Assembly (NCBI RefSeq): GCF_009935865.1 | Contig: NZ_QWEL01000003.1 | Coordinates: 186,001-250,000 of the forward strand | Source: Odoribacter sp. Z80 | GTDB lineage: Bacteria; Bacteroidota; Bacteroidia; Bacteroidales; Marinifilaceae | DNA: 64,000 nucleotides | Reading direction: 5' to 3' | Shown here: in pieces, positions 8,965-18,288 of the stretch | Position numbering within the stretch: the stretch's first letter is position 1 | Layout of the letters: each line of letters opens with the position of its first letter | Made by a program: the position numbers and the translations under genes | The notes under the pieces: model-generated | Databases searched by the model: none | The model's input: only the letters and a program-made list of their open reading frames with translations | What the model was told of the DNA's origin: nothing

Positions 8965-9882
8965 TTACCTGTATTTCCCGCTATCTTCCAGCATACTCAA
9001 ATAGCTGGCATAGCGGCTTTCACTGATTTCACCCTTCCCTACTGCATCCATAACCGCACATCCCGGTTCGTGCGTATGGGTACAATTATAAAAACGGCAA
9101 TCTCCGGCTTTAGCAAAAATCTCCCGGAAGAAATGGGAAATCTCTTCCTTTTTCATATCTACCGTACCAAAACTTCGTACACCCGGAGTATCAATAATAA
9201 ATCCGCCCTCTTTCAAAGGAAACATCTCTGCAAAAGTGGTGGTATGCTTTCCGGAATCATGGGCATCCGATATGACCGCAGTCTTCAATCCCAGGCCGGG
9301 AGCCAGGCTGTTGATTAAAGAAGACTTCCCGACACCCGACAACCCGGACAATACAGTCACTTTATGACACACCAGTTCCCGGATTTCATCCATATTTTCT
9401 CCCGTTGTCACCGATATTCCGTAACATTTATAACCGATATTCCGGTATATGGCCATGAGACTCTCCCCTTTATCGCGGGTTTCACCTTCATATAAATCAA
9501 TTTTATTAAAAACCAACACAGCCGGTATGGCATATGCTTCCGCAGTAGCCAAAAAACGGTCAATGAAAACAGTGGAGGTAACCGGATGATTTACTGTCAC
9601 CACCAACAAGGCCTGGTCGACATTGGAGGCAAGAATATGAGCTTCCTTTGACAAATTGGTGGATTTGCGAATGATGTAATTTCGTCTCGGCCGGATACCC
9701 GTAATAACAGACTCTACCCCATTTTCTTCCACTTCCACCTGATCCCCGACAGCAACAGGATTGGTAGTCCGGATCTCCCCCATACGAAATTTCCCCCGAA
9801 TACGGCATTCTACTGTTCTTTCGTCCTCCAGACGAACCAAATACCAGCTTCCGGTCGATTTTACAACGATACCTTCTTTCAT
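8965..9882 (-). CDS. rsgA: ribosome small subunit-dependent GTPase A
   Basis: Circularly permuted GTPase that checks 30S maturation. An N-terminal OB fold (residues 1-65) precedes G motifs in permuted order: NKID (126-129), GLSGVGKSS (180-188) and DTPG (231-234). The C-terminal zinc site has C262, C267, H269 or H271 and C275 in CRFYNCTHTHEPGC. I chose ATG 9882; the longer frame runs into the divergent rdgB gene, and 305 residues is the family norm. Confidence 0.96.
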   Translation of the reverse strand: MKEGIVVKSTGSWYLVRLEDERTVECRIRGKFRMGEIRTTNPVAVGDQVEVEENGVESVITGIRPRRNYIIRKSTNLSKEAHILASNVDQALLVVTVNHPVTSTVFIDRFLATAEAYAIPAVLVFNKIDLYEGETRDKGESLMAIYRNIGYKCYGISVTTGENMDEIRELVCHKVTVLSGLSGVGKSSLINSLAPGLGLKTAVISDAHDSGKHTTTFAEMFPLKEGGFIIDTPGVRSFGTVDMKKEEISHFFREIFAKAGDCRFYNCTHTHEPGCAVMDAVGKGEISESRYASYLSMLEDSGKYR

Positions 9883-9903
9883 AAAAACATTATTAGGCCA
9901 TGA

Positions 9904-9911
9904 CAAAGCTA
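9904..9911 (-). promoter_or_regulatory. -7 element of rsgA
   Basis: Minus-strand TAGCTTTG is an exact TAnnTTTG match, 21 nt before the rsgA ATG. No good -33 element is seen. Confidence 0.45.
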
Positions 9912-9939
9912 AAAAATAAAATGATTCAACGATTATTTT

Positions 9940-9947
9940 TAACTTTG
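9940..9947 (+). promoter_or_regulatory. -7 element of rdgB
   Basis: TAACTTTG is an exact TAnnTTTG match, 32 nt before the rdgB ATG and divergent from the rsgA element. No TTTG is seen at the expected spacing. Confidence 0.45.
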
Positions 9948-9979
9948 CAGAAACGAAAGAAGCTAAAAACACAGATGAC

Positions 9980-10564
9980 ATGAAATTGGTTTTTGCAACA
10001 AATAACACCCACAAGCTGGAAGAAATCAGCCGGCTCTTAAAAGGGAAACACGAAATCATTTCCTTAGCAACAATAGGTTGCCACGATGATATTCCTGAAG
10101 ACCAGAACACCCTTGAAGGCAATGCCTTGCAAAAAGCGCGTTACATCAAAGAACATTTCGGATATGATTGTTTTGCCGACGACACCGGTTTAGAAGTAGA
10201 AGCATTGGATAATCGTCCGGGGATTTACTCTGCCCGCTATGCCGGACCGGCAAAAGATTCCCTCGAAAATATGAAAAAGGTGATGTCGGAAATGGAAGGA
10301 CAGAAAAACCGGAAAGCCTGTTTCCGTACTGTGATCGCTTTAATCCTGAACGGGCAGGAGCATTTGTTTGAAGGCCGGGTGGACGGAGAAATCCTGCCTC
10401 AACAGCAAGGCGAAGCCGGATTCGGCTACGACCCTATTTTTCGTCCGGAGGGTTACCGGGAAAGTTTTGCAGAAATGCCTATGGAAGAAAAAAACAAAAT
10501 CAGTCACCGGGGCAAGGCCACCCGGCAACTGGCAGAATTTCTCAAGACAGCGGAACGGAATTAA
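9980..10564 (+). CDS. rdgB: XTP/dITP pyrophosphatase
   Basis: Cleaves non-canonical purine nucleoside triphosphates (XTP, ITP, dITP) to monophosphates, keeping them out of DNA and RNA. The Ham1 signature is complete: [12 protein letters not shown] at the N-terminus, the catalytic-loop region [33 protein letters not shown], and SHRGKA near the end. Its 194 residues are typical. recO begins 10 nt after the stop, so the two are probably cotranscribed. Confidence 0.97.
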   Translation: MKLVFATNNTHKLEEISRLLKGKHEIISLATIGCHDDIPEDQNTLEGNALQKARYIKEHFGYDCFADDTGLEVEALDNRPGIYSARYAGPAKDSLENMKKVMSEMEGQKNRKACFRTVIALILNGQEHLFEGRVDGEILPQQQGEAGFGYDPIFRPEGYRESFAEMPMEEKNKISHRGKATRQLAEFLKTAERN

Positions 10565-10574
10565 AAAAAGGAAA

Positions 10575-11288
10575 GTGGAACTGGTCAAAGCCATCATATT
10601 AAAAACAAGCCAATATACAGATACCCAGAAAATCATCCACGTCTATTCATTGGAGAAGGGAGCGCTTTCTTTTATCTCCCCGTCTTTTGTATTCAAGCGG
10701 AAAAATCAGCCCATACAGTTAATGCAATTGGTTGAAATAGAATATTTCGTCAATGAAAAGGGAGGACTTCATAAATTACGTACCATTTCTCCGTTGATCA
10801 ATCTACCCGCCCTTTATTCCGACATTTTCCGGATGAACATTTTATTATTATGGAGTGAGATCCTCCATCTGATTCTGCGCCAGGAAGGGAAAAACGAAGT
10901 GCTTTTCCACTACATCAGCCGGTCGGCAGAATACCTTAACACCACACAACGGGACATTGCCAATTTTAATCTGTTATTTCTTTACCGGCTGGCCGGTCCG
11001 TTGGGTTTTCATATCAATACCTCCACCTGGCAGGAGGGATATGTATTTGACATACAGGAGGGACATTTCTGTCCCCCGGATATCGTCCGGCCTTATCTTT
11101 CCGGACCTCACACGGCAAAAGTGATTTATCAACTCTGTACCTGCGAAACGGGAAAACTAAAAGATATTCCGTTAAACCGGGAAGCCCGCAATATCCTTTT
11201 AGATGTTGTCTTACTGTTTTACAGCATTCATCTGAACCTGAATTTTAACATCAGAAGCATTCAGATTATCCGGGAAGTTTTTAAATAA
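10575..11288 (+). CDS. recO: DNA repair protein RecO
   Basis: Recombination mediator that loads RecA with RecR. The N-terminal OB fold begins VELVKAIILKTSQYTDTQKIIHVYSLEKG, matching RecO openings. The likely start is GTG 10575, with a purine-rich AAAAAAAGGAAA before it; the longer frame would lie inside rdgB. There is no clear C-terminal zinc motif, as in many Bacteroidota RecO proteins. 237 residues. A 157-nt gap follows before the large transporter operon. Confidence 0.9.
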   Translation: MELVKAIILKTSQYTDTQKIIHVYSLEKGALSFISPSFVFKRKNQPIQLMQLVEIEYFVNEKGGLHKLRTISPLINLPALYSDIFRMNILLLWSEILHLILRQEGKNEVLFHYISRSAEYLNTTQRDIANFNLLFLYRLAGPLGFHINTSTWQEGYVFDIQEGHFCPPDIVRPYLSGPHTAKVIYQLCTCETGKLKDIPLNREARNILLDVVLLFYSIHLNLNFNIRSIQIIREVFK

Positions 11289-11373
11289 TAGAGAAGGAAC
11301 ATGCGTCAGGAATAAACTTTTCTCCGGTTTTACTGTCTCATATATGGTAATGTCGTTAAAAAAATGCAAAAAC

Positions 11374-11395
11374 AAGTTTTGGAAAGCCAAAACTT
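11374..11395. promoter_or_regulatory. perfect inverted repeat before the transporter operon
   Basis: AAGTTTTGG-aaag-CCAAAACTT, two 9-bp arms around 4 nt. It could be an operator for a dimeric regulator of the hybrid operon or a weak terminator for recO. A -7-like TACTTTTA (one mismatch) lies downstream at 11408-11415, which favours an operator. The remaining gap shows nothing else. Confidence 0.45.
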
Positions 11396-11444
11396 AACAT
11401 CTTTTATTACTTTTATCACATCTATTTAGGTGTAATTCTGCATT

Positions 11445-12371
11445 ATGAATATAAAAATTAAAAACCTTACTAAAATATATCCGGACGGCCACAAGGCATT
11501 AAACAGTCTGAATTTAGAGATAGAGCCCGGAATGTTCGGATTATTAGGTCCTAATGGTGCCGGAAAAACTTCTCTGATGCGAATTATGACCTTATTACAG
11601 AATCCCTCCTCAGGAACCATTCTTTTTGATGATTATGACATCTTGCGTGACCGGAAAGCCATCCGTTCGATATTAGGTTACCTGCCGCAGGATTTCCGTT
11701 TTTTTGAAAAATTAAAGACCTGGGAATTTTTAGATTACGGGGCAGGTCTGGCCGGTATAAAAGGAACGCGGCACAGGGCCGAAGTGGTGGATGAAATGTT
11801 AAGGAAAGTGGGGCTTTATGAAGTGCGCGACCGGTGGGCGAACCGTTTATCCGGCGGTATGAAGCGACGGCTTGGTATAGCGCAAGCCATTGTGGGAAAC
11901 CCGAAAGTCATTATCGTTGACGAGCCGACCACCGGATTAGACCCGGAGGAACGGATCCGCTTCCGGAATATCCTGTCGGACGTGAGCAATAAAGATGTTA
12001 TTATTATCCTTTCCACCCACATTGTCGGCGATATATCCAGCACGTGCAAGAAATTGGCTTTACTGAACCGGGGAGAACTGAAATTTGAAGGCTCTCCGGA
12101 CGACATGATAGCTCTGGCTACAGGCAAAGTGTGGGAAATCTTTGTTACAGACCATGAATTGCAACAGGTTAAGGAAAAATATCCGATTATTTCCACCATT
12201 CCTACAGAAGGAGGCTGGGAAATCCAGGTAGTAGCAGAAGAAATGGAAGGGTTCTGCGGCAAACCCGTCACACCCAACATCGAACATGCTTATGTTTATT
12301 TTATGGACTATCTGCTAAAGGATAAGATGGACATGTACAGTGAAAAGATAGGAGGCGAACTATTTAATTAA
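11445..12371 (+). CDS. ABC transporter ATP-binding protein, first gene of hybrid export operon
   Basis: Stand-alone nucleotide-binding subunit of an ABC-2-type exporter. The A-loop Tyr lies in LTKIYPDG; Walker A is GPNGAGKTS (about residues 36-44), Q-loop LPQDF, signature LSGGMKRRLGIAQA, Walker B VIIVDEP followed by TTGLDP, and H-loop STHI. A C-terminal extension of about 80 residues follows. Its ATPase core is closely similar by eye to the ATPase part of the RND fusion five genes downstream (shared MFGLLGPNGAGKT, GYLPQ, WEFL, GLDPxERIRFRN), so the two are likely paralogues that pair. First gene of a seven-gene run with gaps of at most 24 nt. Confidence 0.95.
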   Translation: MNIKIKNLTKIYPDGHKALNSLNLEIEPGMFGLLGPNGAGKTSLMRIMTLLQNPSSGTILFDDYDILRDRKAIRSILGYLPQDFRFFEKLKTWEFLDYGAGLAGIKGTRHRAEVVDEMLRKVGLYEVRDRWANRLSGGMKRRLGIAQAIVGNPKVIIVDEPTTGLDPEERIRFRNILSDVSNKDVIIILSTHIVGDISSTCKKLALLNRGELKFEGSPDDMIALATGKVWEIFVTDHELQQVKEKYPIISTIPTEGGWEIQVVAEEMEGFCGKPVTPNIEHAYVYFMDYLLKDKMDMYSEKIGGELFN

Positions 12372-12395
12372 CCTGAATGACGAAAGAAAAATAAA

Positions 12396-15300
12396 ATGAC
12401 TCTGCACAATATCAATATCATAGCCCGATATGAAGTTAAATTGCTGAAAAGAAGCTGGCTTTTCCGGATTTTTGCCCTATTGGCTTTATTAGGCATCACT
12501 TTGATTACGTTAGGGTATCAAAGTTCAGTTTTTGGTTTAGACACGGTATGGCCCCGCCTGGCAGTCTCATCTCTGATGCCTTTCTGCAATATTTTTTTCT
12601 ATAACATCGCCCAATCCGTTATTGTTATTTTCCTTGCGGGAAGTTTTCTGAAAAGAGATAAAAAGTTAGATACGGCAGAGGTCATCTATGTCCGGCCCAT
12701 GAGCAATGCGGACTACATCATAGGAAAAACCTGGGGAATCGTAAAAGTATTTCTCGGTTTAAACCTGCTTTCCCTGTTCATCACTGCCTTTTTCAATATC
12801 GTCATCAACCACTCCCCTTTCAGTTGGTTCCCTTATGTATTTTACCTGTTTACCATTTCGCTGCCCTCCTTGCTTTTTGTATTAGGCCTGTCTTTCACAG
12901 TCATGTGCCTGTTGAAAAATCAGGCAGTGACCTTTATTCTTATGTTAGGTCTCACCGGTACCATATTTTTTTATCTTTCCGATACTTTATCCGGTGTCTT
13001 TGATTTTTTCGGAACATGTATCCCCACCATTTTTTCAGACGTCACCGGCCACAGCAACTTAGGATTGTTTCTGCTGCAACGGACCATCTACCTGCTTAGC
13101 GGAGCAGGTTTTATCGGTTTTACCATCGCATTGGTAAAAAGACTTCCGCATAAACCGTGGAAAAATTCCATAATCTATGCAATCAGCTGTTTATTAGTAT
13201 TAGCAGGAATAGCAGCGGGTTTGCTTTATGTCCTTGACTACAACCATCAGATCCGTCTGCGCAACGAATATGCTGCTACTTTCAACAAATATTCCCGGGC
13301 AAACCCGGTTTCCGTCATCAACCATGACCTGACCATCGTTCCTACAGGAAAACAACTCCAGGGAGAGAGTATTCTAAAAGTGAAAAACAGGCACTCCCAA
13401 TCTATCGAAGAGATTATCCTTTATCTGAACCCTTCATTGAAAGTGAAAGGTTTAAAAGCCGGAAACGAGGAATTGACCTTCACCCGGGAGAACCAGGTTA
13501 TCCTCATTCATAAGCAACTGGATGCAGGAGAAGAATTCACCTTTACCCTCCACTATCAGGGAAGCATTGATGAAAACATTTGCTATACGGATGTATCGGA
13601 AAAAGACTATACCGACAACACCGTTCCCCAGGCATTCTATCGTTTGGGCAAACGGTATGCCTGGTTAGAGCAGGACTTTACCCTGCTGACTCCCGAATGT
13701 ATCTGGTATCCCGTAACAATTGCCCCTGTCCATCCTGCAGAACCATACAACATCCAGAAAAATTTTGTCCATTACACCCTGACGGTCATTCCGCCAAAAG
13801 AGAAAACAGTGCTTTCGCAAGGGGAAAGCACCTCAAATGGCGATACAATCATTTTTACCAACCGGCATCCCCTGCCCGGCATCAGTCTGACGATTGCCGA
13901 TTATGACAAGAAATCTTTACAAATTGATTCAACCCTTTATGAAATCTACTATTTCAAAGGTCATGATTATTTTTCTTCTCATTTTTCCGCTTTACATGAT
14001 ACATTGCCCGGTGTCATCCGGGATCTTAAGAATGATGCGGAATTTTTAAATGGCCGCGACTACCCTTTCAGCAAATTCGTACTGGCAGAAACTCCTGTGC
14101 ATTTTGCCACCTATGTACGAAACTGGAAAGGATATACTGAATACGTTATGCCTGAAATCGTTTTTATTCCGGAACGAGGCGCTACCCTGAATTCTGATTT
14201 CAATGTCGAAAAAAGGCGGGTAGCCCGCCGGGGACGTCACAATCAAATGCCTCTCAGCGAAGAAGAAACCGCCATTCAGGTCTTCAACAGGTTCATGGAA
14301 AATTTTTTCAATGAAAATATACAATACGGATGGGACTGGCAAAACCAGTACATAAACAAACTGAATATCACTCCGCTTTTTTATTCTCATACCGGCTTCA
14401 TCCTTTCCGAGCAATATCCTATTCTGGACATAGTCCTGAATACGGTACAAAATGTTGCAAACACCTCTAACGTATTCCATTTCTGGGAAGGTATCATCAA
14501 TAATAAACAAAGGGCAAACCTGTATCTGGAGAATCATAGTTTCAGGGATGCCATTTCGAGTCCGGAATTAAAACCGGAAATTTTTTACGAATTGTTGAAA
14601 TTAAAAAGTATTGCCCTGAGAAATTACATTCAAACCCAAATACCACGGGATGACTTCAATCGTTTCCTGAAAGATTTTTTTGAAAGGAACCATTTTTCTG
14701 ATATACCTTTTGAAACTTTTGAAGCAGAATTTGAAGCAAAATTCGGGATTTCCCTTTCGGACTTCATCCCCCAATGGTATACGGAAGACCATTCACCGAC
14801 CATTCTGATACGGGAAGTGGATGCCAATCAGGTTGTCATAGATGATGAAACTAAATATCAAATCAGGTTTAAAGTTTATAATCCTTCCGATGTAGACGCT
14901 ATCATCACAGCCGAAATCCGGCAGGGAGGCGGTTTTCAGGGAGGCATAGAACCTGACAAAACGGGAAATTACCAGATTCCGGCACAACAAGCCCGTGAAA
15001 TTAAAATTATTGCAGACAACCGCCCCGCCAGCATCACCATCAATACGAATATTTCACATAATCTGCCGACAACTCATATTTTCAATTTTTCCAAAATCGA
15101 GAATATCATTTCGGACACGCTCGCCGGAAGTTTCGTTATCTCTCCGGCTCTCTTTGCCCCTAATCCCCATGAAATCATCATAGACAATGAAGACAGCGGT
15201 TTTCAAACCATTGCTTCCAATAAACGACATAAGTTAAAAGACCTTTTCCAAAAACAGGAACAGGAAAAGTATAAAAACTTCATGCCGTGGTGGACGCCAA

Positions 15301-15707
15301 CAAAATGGACCGCCATTGCTGCCGACTATTGCTATGGGGAAACTGTCCAGTCCGCCGTTTACAAAAGCAAGGGCAGCGGGCTGAATTCTGTAGAATGGCG
15401 GACAGAACTTCCCGGAGAAGGCTATTACGACGTATCTGTCTGGAATCCCAAGACCGGAGGTTCCTTCGGTATGAATTTCGGCCGCCGTAACCGGAGGGAC
15501 CGGGAAGAGAGAAATCAGACCTATGTAGTGGCATATGACCAGGAAAAAGAATCCATTACGCTTGATATGGAACAAGAAGATTCTGGATGGGTGTCATTAG
15601 GCAGTTTTTATTTCCCGAAAGGAGAGGTGAAAATCACATTGACAGATGATGTATCAGGTTCTTATGTCATCGCAGACGCTGTTAAATTTACAAGAATCAA
15701 TGAATAA
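12396..15707 (+). CDS. ABC-2 permease with M1-peptidase-like ectodomain and golvesin-like C-terminus
   Basis: 1103-residue membrane protein. Residues 20-280 hold about seven hydrophobic segments of an ABC-2 permease (20-40, 62-84, 112-136, 146-172, 177-197, 228-248, 258-280). The rest, about 820 residues, is predicted extracytoplasmic. Residues 300-500 resemble the N-terminal beta domain of permease/M1 aminopeptidase fusions. The helical 540-795 region lacks HExxH (at the place expected there is EEETAIQVFNRF), so peptidase activity is unlikely. Residues 965-1103 (WTAIAADYCY, GYYDVSVW, GWVSLGSFYF, DDVSGSYVIADAVKF) look like a golvesin/xanthan-lyase-type carbohydrate-binding fold. Its stop overlaps the next gene by 8 nt. 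Domain names rest on recalled family patterns. Confidence 0.85.
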   Translation: MTLHNINIIARYEVKLLKRSWLFRIFALLALLGITLITLGYQSSVFGLDTVWPRLAVSSLMPFCNIFFYNIAQSVIVIFLAGSFLKRDKKLDTAEVIYVRPMSNADYIIGKTWGIVKVFLGLNLLSLFITAFFNIVINHSPFSWFPYVFYLFTISLPSLLFVLGLSFTVMCLLKNQAVTFILMLGLTGTIFFYLSDTLSGVFDFFGTCIPTIFSDVTGHSNLGLFLLQRTIYLLSGAGFIGFTIALVKRLPHKPWKNSIIYAISCLLVLAGIAAGLLYVLDYNHQIRLRNEYAATFNKYSRANPVSVINHDLTIVPTGKQLQGESILKVKNRHSQSIEEIILYLNPSLKVKGLKAGNEELTFTRENQVILIHKQLDAGEEFTFTLHYQGSIDENICYTDVSEKDYTDNTVPQAFYRLGKRYAWLEQDFTLLTPECIWYPVTIAPVHPAEPYNIQKNFVHYTLTVIPPKEKTVLSQGESTSNGDTIIFTNRHPLPGISLTIADYDKKSLQIDSTLYEIYYFKGHDYFSSHFSALHDTLPGVIRDLKNDAEFLNGRDYPFSKFVLAETPVHFATYVRNWKGYTEYVMPEIVFIPERGATLNSDFNVEKRRVARRGRHNQMPLSEEETAIQVFNRFMENFFNENIQYGWDWQNQYINKLNITPLFYSHTGFILSEQYPILDIVLNTVQNVANTSNVFHFWEGIINNKQRANLYLENHSFRDAISSPELKPEIFYELLKLKSIALRNYIQTQIPRDDFNRFLKDFFERNHFSDIPFETFEAEFEAKFGISLSDFIPQWYTEDHSPTILIREVDANQVVIDDETKYQIRFKVYNPSDVDAIITAEIRQGGGFQGGIEPDKTGNYQIPAQQAREIKIIADNRPASITINTNISHNLPTTHIFNFSKIENIISDTLAGSFVISPALFAPNPHEIIIDNEDSGFQTIASNKRHKLKDLFQKQEQEKYKNFMPWWTPTKWTAIAADYCYGETVQSAVYKSKGSGLNSVEWRTELPGEGYYDVSVWNPKTGGSFGMNFGRRNRRDREERNQTYVVAYDQEKESITLDMEQEDSGWVSLGSFYFPKGEVKITLTDDVSGSYVIADAVKFTRINE

Positions 15708-17199
15708 AATGAATCATTTATTAAATAAACCTTCTATGTTAAAACAAACCTTCATCCTGGTTTTTCTGTTTTTTTCGGGCATGAGTCATTCTTTTGCCCA
15801 GGAGATTTTAACACTGGATAAAGCCCTGAGTATTGCTTTTGAACACAGTCCTTCGCTGATTCAAAGTAAACTCAGTCTTGAACAAAGAGAGTTAAACCTA
15901 AAAGCACAGGATGCCTCACTGAAATCCCAATTCTCATTGGATATCAATCCTTTCAATTACACCCGTAATAATCAATACGACAGTTATAATAGCAACTGGT
16001 ATGCCAACGAAATCATGAGTTCTTCCGCTTCGTTAGGCATCCGCCAGCCTATCAAGTGGACCGACGGAACCATTTCCCTTGTAAATGATTTATCCTGGCA
16101 GGACGCTTCCAACAAAACTTCCGGAGGAAAAAATACTTCTTTCAATCACAATCTGTCCCTCCGGTTAGAGCAACCTCTTTTCACCTACAACCGGACGAAG
16201 ATGCAGTTGAAGGAATTGGAGTATGCTTTAGAAAATGCCAAATTGAGCTATGCCATGCAGGAGTTAAACATAGAGAAAAACGTCACAACTCAATTTTACA
16301 GTGTTTATCAGAAACAAAAAGACCTGAATACAGCCCGGGATGAATATCACAATCAAAAACAAAATTACGACATCATCAAAAACAAGGTGGAAGCCGGTCT
16401 GGTTGCCAGGGAAGAATTATATCAGGCAGAAGTGAATCTGGCCACCAGTGAATCAAGTGTTTATTCGGCAGAAATCGACTATGAAAACTCAAAAGACAAT
16501 TTTAAACTTTTATTGGGTATTTCCTTGGATGAAGACATCATGGTGTTGCCCAATACCGATATTGTAACGGTCAACGTAAATTCGGACGATGCCACGAAAT
16601 ATGCCTTAGAGCAACGTATGGAACTCCGGCAAAAGCAGATTACCCTTGAACAGGATGTTTTCAATATTATCCGTGCCAAAGCTGAAAATGAGTTTAAAGG
16701 TAATCTGTCTGCCCGCATAGCTATGGACGCTTTAAGCGGAAAAGTGAAAAATCTGTACGACAATCCTACGGATAACGAGCAAATCGGAATCAGCCTGACC
16801 ATACCTATTTTTGACTGGGGGGCTAAAAAAGCAAAGGTAAAATCCAGTCAGTTGGCTATGGAATCGAATCAAATCGACATGGATGAGGAGAAGAAGAATA
16901 TCACCATAGGGGTACGTCAGATTTGCCGGAATCTGCCGATATTAATCCGTCAGATTGAAATTAAAAAAAAGAGCATTGAAAATGCGGAACACAGCTATGA
17001 AATAAACCTGGAGAAATACAGAAACGGCACCCTTACGGGTATGGAACTCCAACAATACCAGACCCAGCTGACAAACGCCAAACAAGCCTATACGAATGCT
17101 GTTATCAGCTATAAACTGGAAGTCCTTAATTTAAAGATACAGACTCTCTGGGATTTTGAAAGCAATAAATCCTATTTACCCGTAGACCTTTTGAAATAA
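15700..17199 (+). CDS. TolC-family outer membrane efflux protein
   Basis: Outer-membrane channel with a long periplasmic alpha-barrel. A signal peptide ends at SHSFAQ, followed by the usual opening EILTLDKALSIAFEHSPSLIQSK. Two OEP repeats follow, with long coiled-coil helices (QELNIEKNVTTQFYSVYQKQKDLNTARDEY and the matching NAEHSYEINLEKYRNGTLTGMELQQYQTQL). I chose ATG 15700, which overlaps the permease stop by 8 nt and suggests translational coupling; ATG 15709 is the alternative. 499 residues. It would be the outer-membrane exit duct of the operon. Confidence 0.92.
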   Translation: MNKMNHLLNKPSMLKQTFILVFLFFSGMSHSFAQEILTLDKALSIAFEHSPSLIQSKLSLEQRELNLKAQDASLKSQFSLDINPFNYTRNNQYDSYNSNWYANEIMSSSASLGIRQPIKWTDGTISLVNDLSWQDASNKTSGGKNTSFNHNLSLRLEQPLFTYNRTKMQLKELEYALENAKLSYAMQELNIEKNVTTQFYSVYQKQKDLNTARDEYHNQKQNYDIIKNKVEAGLVAREELYQAEVNLATSESSVYSAEIDYENSKDNFKLLLGISLDEDIMVLPNTDIVTVNVNSDDATKYALEQRMELRQKQITLEQDVFNIIRAKAENEFKGNLSARIAMDALSGKVKNLYDNPTDNEQIGISLTIPIFDWGAKKAKVKSSQLAMESNQIDMDEEKKNITIGVRQICRNLPILIRQIEIKKKSIENAEHSYEINLEKYRNGTLTGMELQQYQTQLTNAKQAYTNAVISYKLEVLNLKIQTLWDFESNKSYLPVDLLK

Positions 17200-17213
17200 A
17201 AACACATATTACA

Positions 17214-18272
17214 ATGAACAGATATTTAAAAATCAGCAGTATTATCGGTTTTGGACTATTGGTTGTTTCATGCAGGAATAATCAGGGAAACTCGGCAGCC
17301 GAAACCACTACCCCCGTATGGATTGAAGATGTACAATACAGAAATATCGAGGAGTATATTACAACAACGGGGACAGCCAAAGCAACCAAAACCATTGAGT
17401 TGAAATCGGAAACCAACGGAGCTTACCGTCTTCAAACTAATCCCAAAACGGGCCGTCCTTATCAATTGGGCGATATTGTGGAAGCCGGAGCTGTGATTGT
17501 CCGCCTGGAGAATCAGGAATATGAGAATAACGTTCAGTTGGAAAGTAAAAAATTACAAATTGAGATTACCGAAAAAGAATGGGAAGGACAAAAAGTATTG
17601 TATGAGAAAGGAGGAGCAACACAAAAAGACGTAACCAATGCAGAAAATTCGTACATCAATGCCAAGCTTGCCCTTGAGAATGCCTATATTACTTTAAATA
17701 AATTAAATATCAAGGCACCTTTCAAGGGAGTCATTGTCGCCCTGCCCTATTTCACTCCGCAGGTGGAGGTGGCTTCCGGAAGTACTATCGCCGAATTAAT
17801 GGATTACAGTAAAATGTATATAGAAACTCAATTCCCGGAAAATGCCTTAACAAAATTGGCAGTCGGTCAACCGGTACATGTGACGAATTATAATATTAAA
17901 TCGGATACGTTAAAAGGACGGCTGACACAACTTTCCCCGGCCATCAATGAAGATACGCGCACTTTCTCCGGCTATATCGCCATTGACAATCCTGACCTGA
18001 AACTGCGTCCCGGTATGTTTGCCAAGGCTGACGTAGTGACGATACGGAAAGATTCTGTGTTGTCAATTCCGAAAAATATCATCAAAAACCGGCGTGGAGG
18101 GAAATTAGTGTATACCGTCGACCGGAACAGTGCTACCGAGAAAGTTATCCGAACGGGTATCAGCGACGACAAATACATTGAAATTGAAACCGGTCTGGAA
18201 CCAGGGGATAAAATTGTCATCAAAGGTTATGAATGGCTGCGTAACCGGAGCAAAGTGAAAGTAATGAAATAA
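17214..18272 (+). CDS. RND-type membrane fusion (adaptor) lipoprotein
   Basis: Periplasmic adaptor linking inner-membrane pump and TolC channel. The leader ends in the lipobox LVVSC, with C20 as the lipidated residue. A lipoyl/barrel-sandwich half (ETNGAYRLQ..., GDIVEAGAVIVRLENQEYE) is followed by a short alpha-hairpin (about 95-160), the returning strand LNIKAPFKGVIVAL, a beta-barrel and the membrane-proximal domain (DKYIEIETGLEPGDKIVIKGYEWLR). 352 residues, 14 nt after the channel gene and 16 nt before the first RND gene. Confidence 0.94.
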   Translation: MNRYLKISSIIGFGLLVVSCRNNQGNSAAETTTPVWIEDVQYRNIEEYITTTGTAKATKTIELKSETNGAYRLQTNPKTGRPYQLGDIVEAGAVIVRLENQEYENNVQLESKKLQIEITEKEWEGQKVLYEKGGATQKDVTNAENSYINAKLALENAYITLNKLNIKAPFKGVIVALPYFTPQVEVASGSTIAELMDYSKMYIETQFPENALTKLAVGQPVHVTNYNIKSDTLKGRLTQLSPAINEDTRTFSGYIAIDNPDLKLRPGMFAKADVVTIRKDSVLSIPKNIIKNRRGGKLVYTVDRNSATEKVIRTGISDDKYIEIETGLEPGDKIVIKGYEWLRNRSKVKVMK

Positions 18273-18288
18273 TCAGCACCTTACCATT

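Noticed and set aside
9883-10122. Longer N-terminus for rsgA
   Set aside because: It would overlap the divergent rdgB gene and both promoters; the RsgA family starts at the chosen Met.
12396-15707. Active M1 metallopeptidase domain
   Set aside because: No HExxH motif and no downstream Glu ligand are present in the region that resembles M1, so I call it degenerate.
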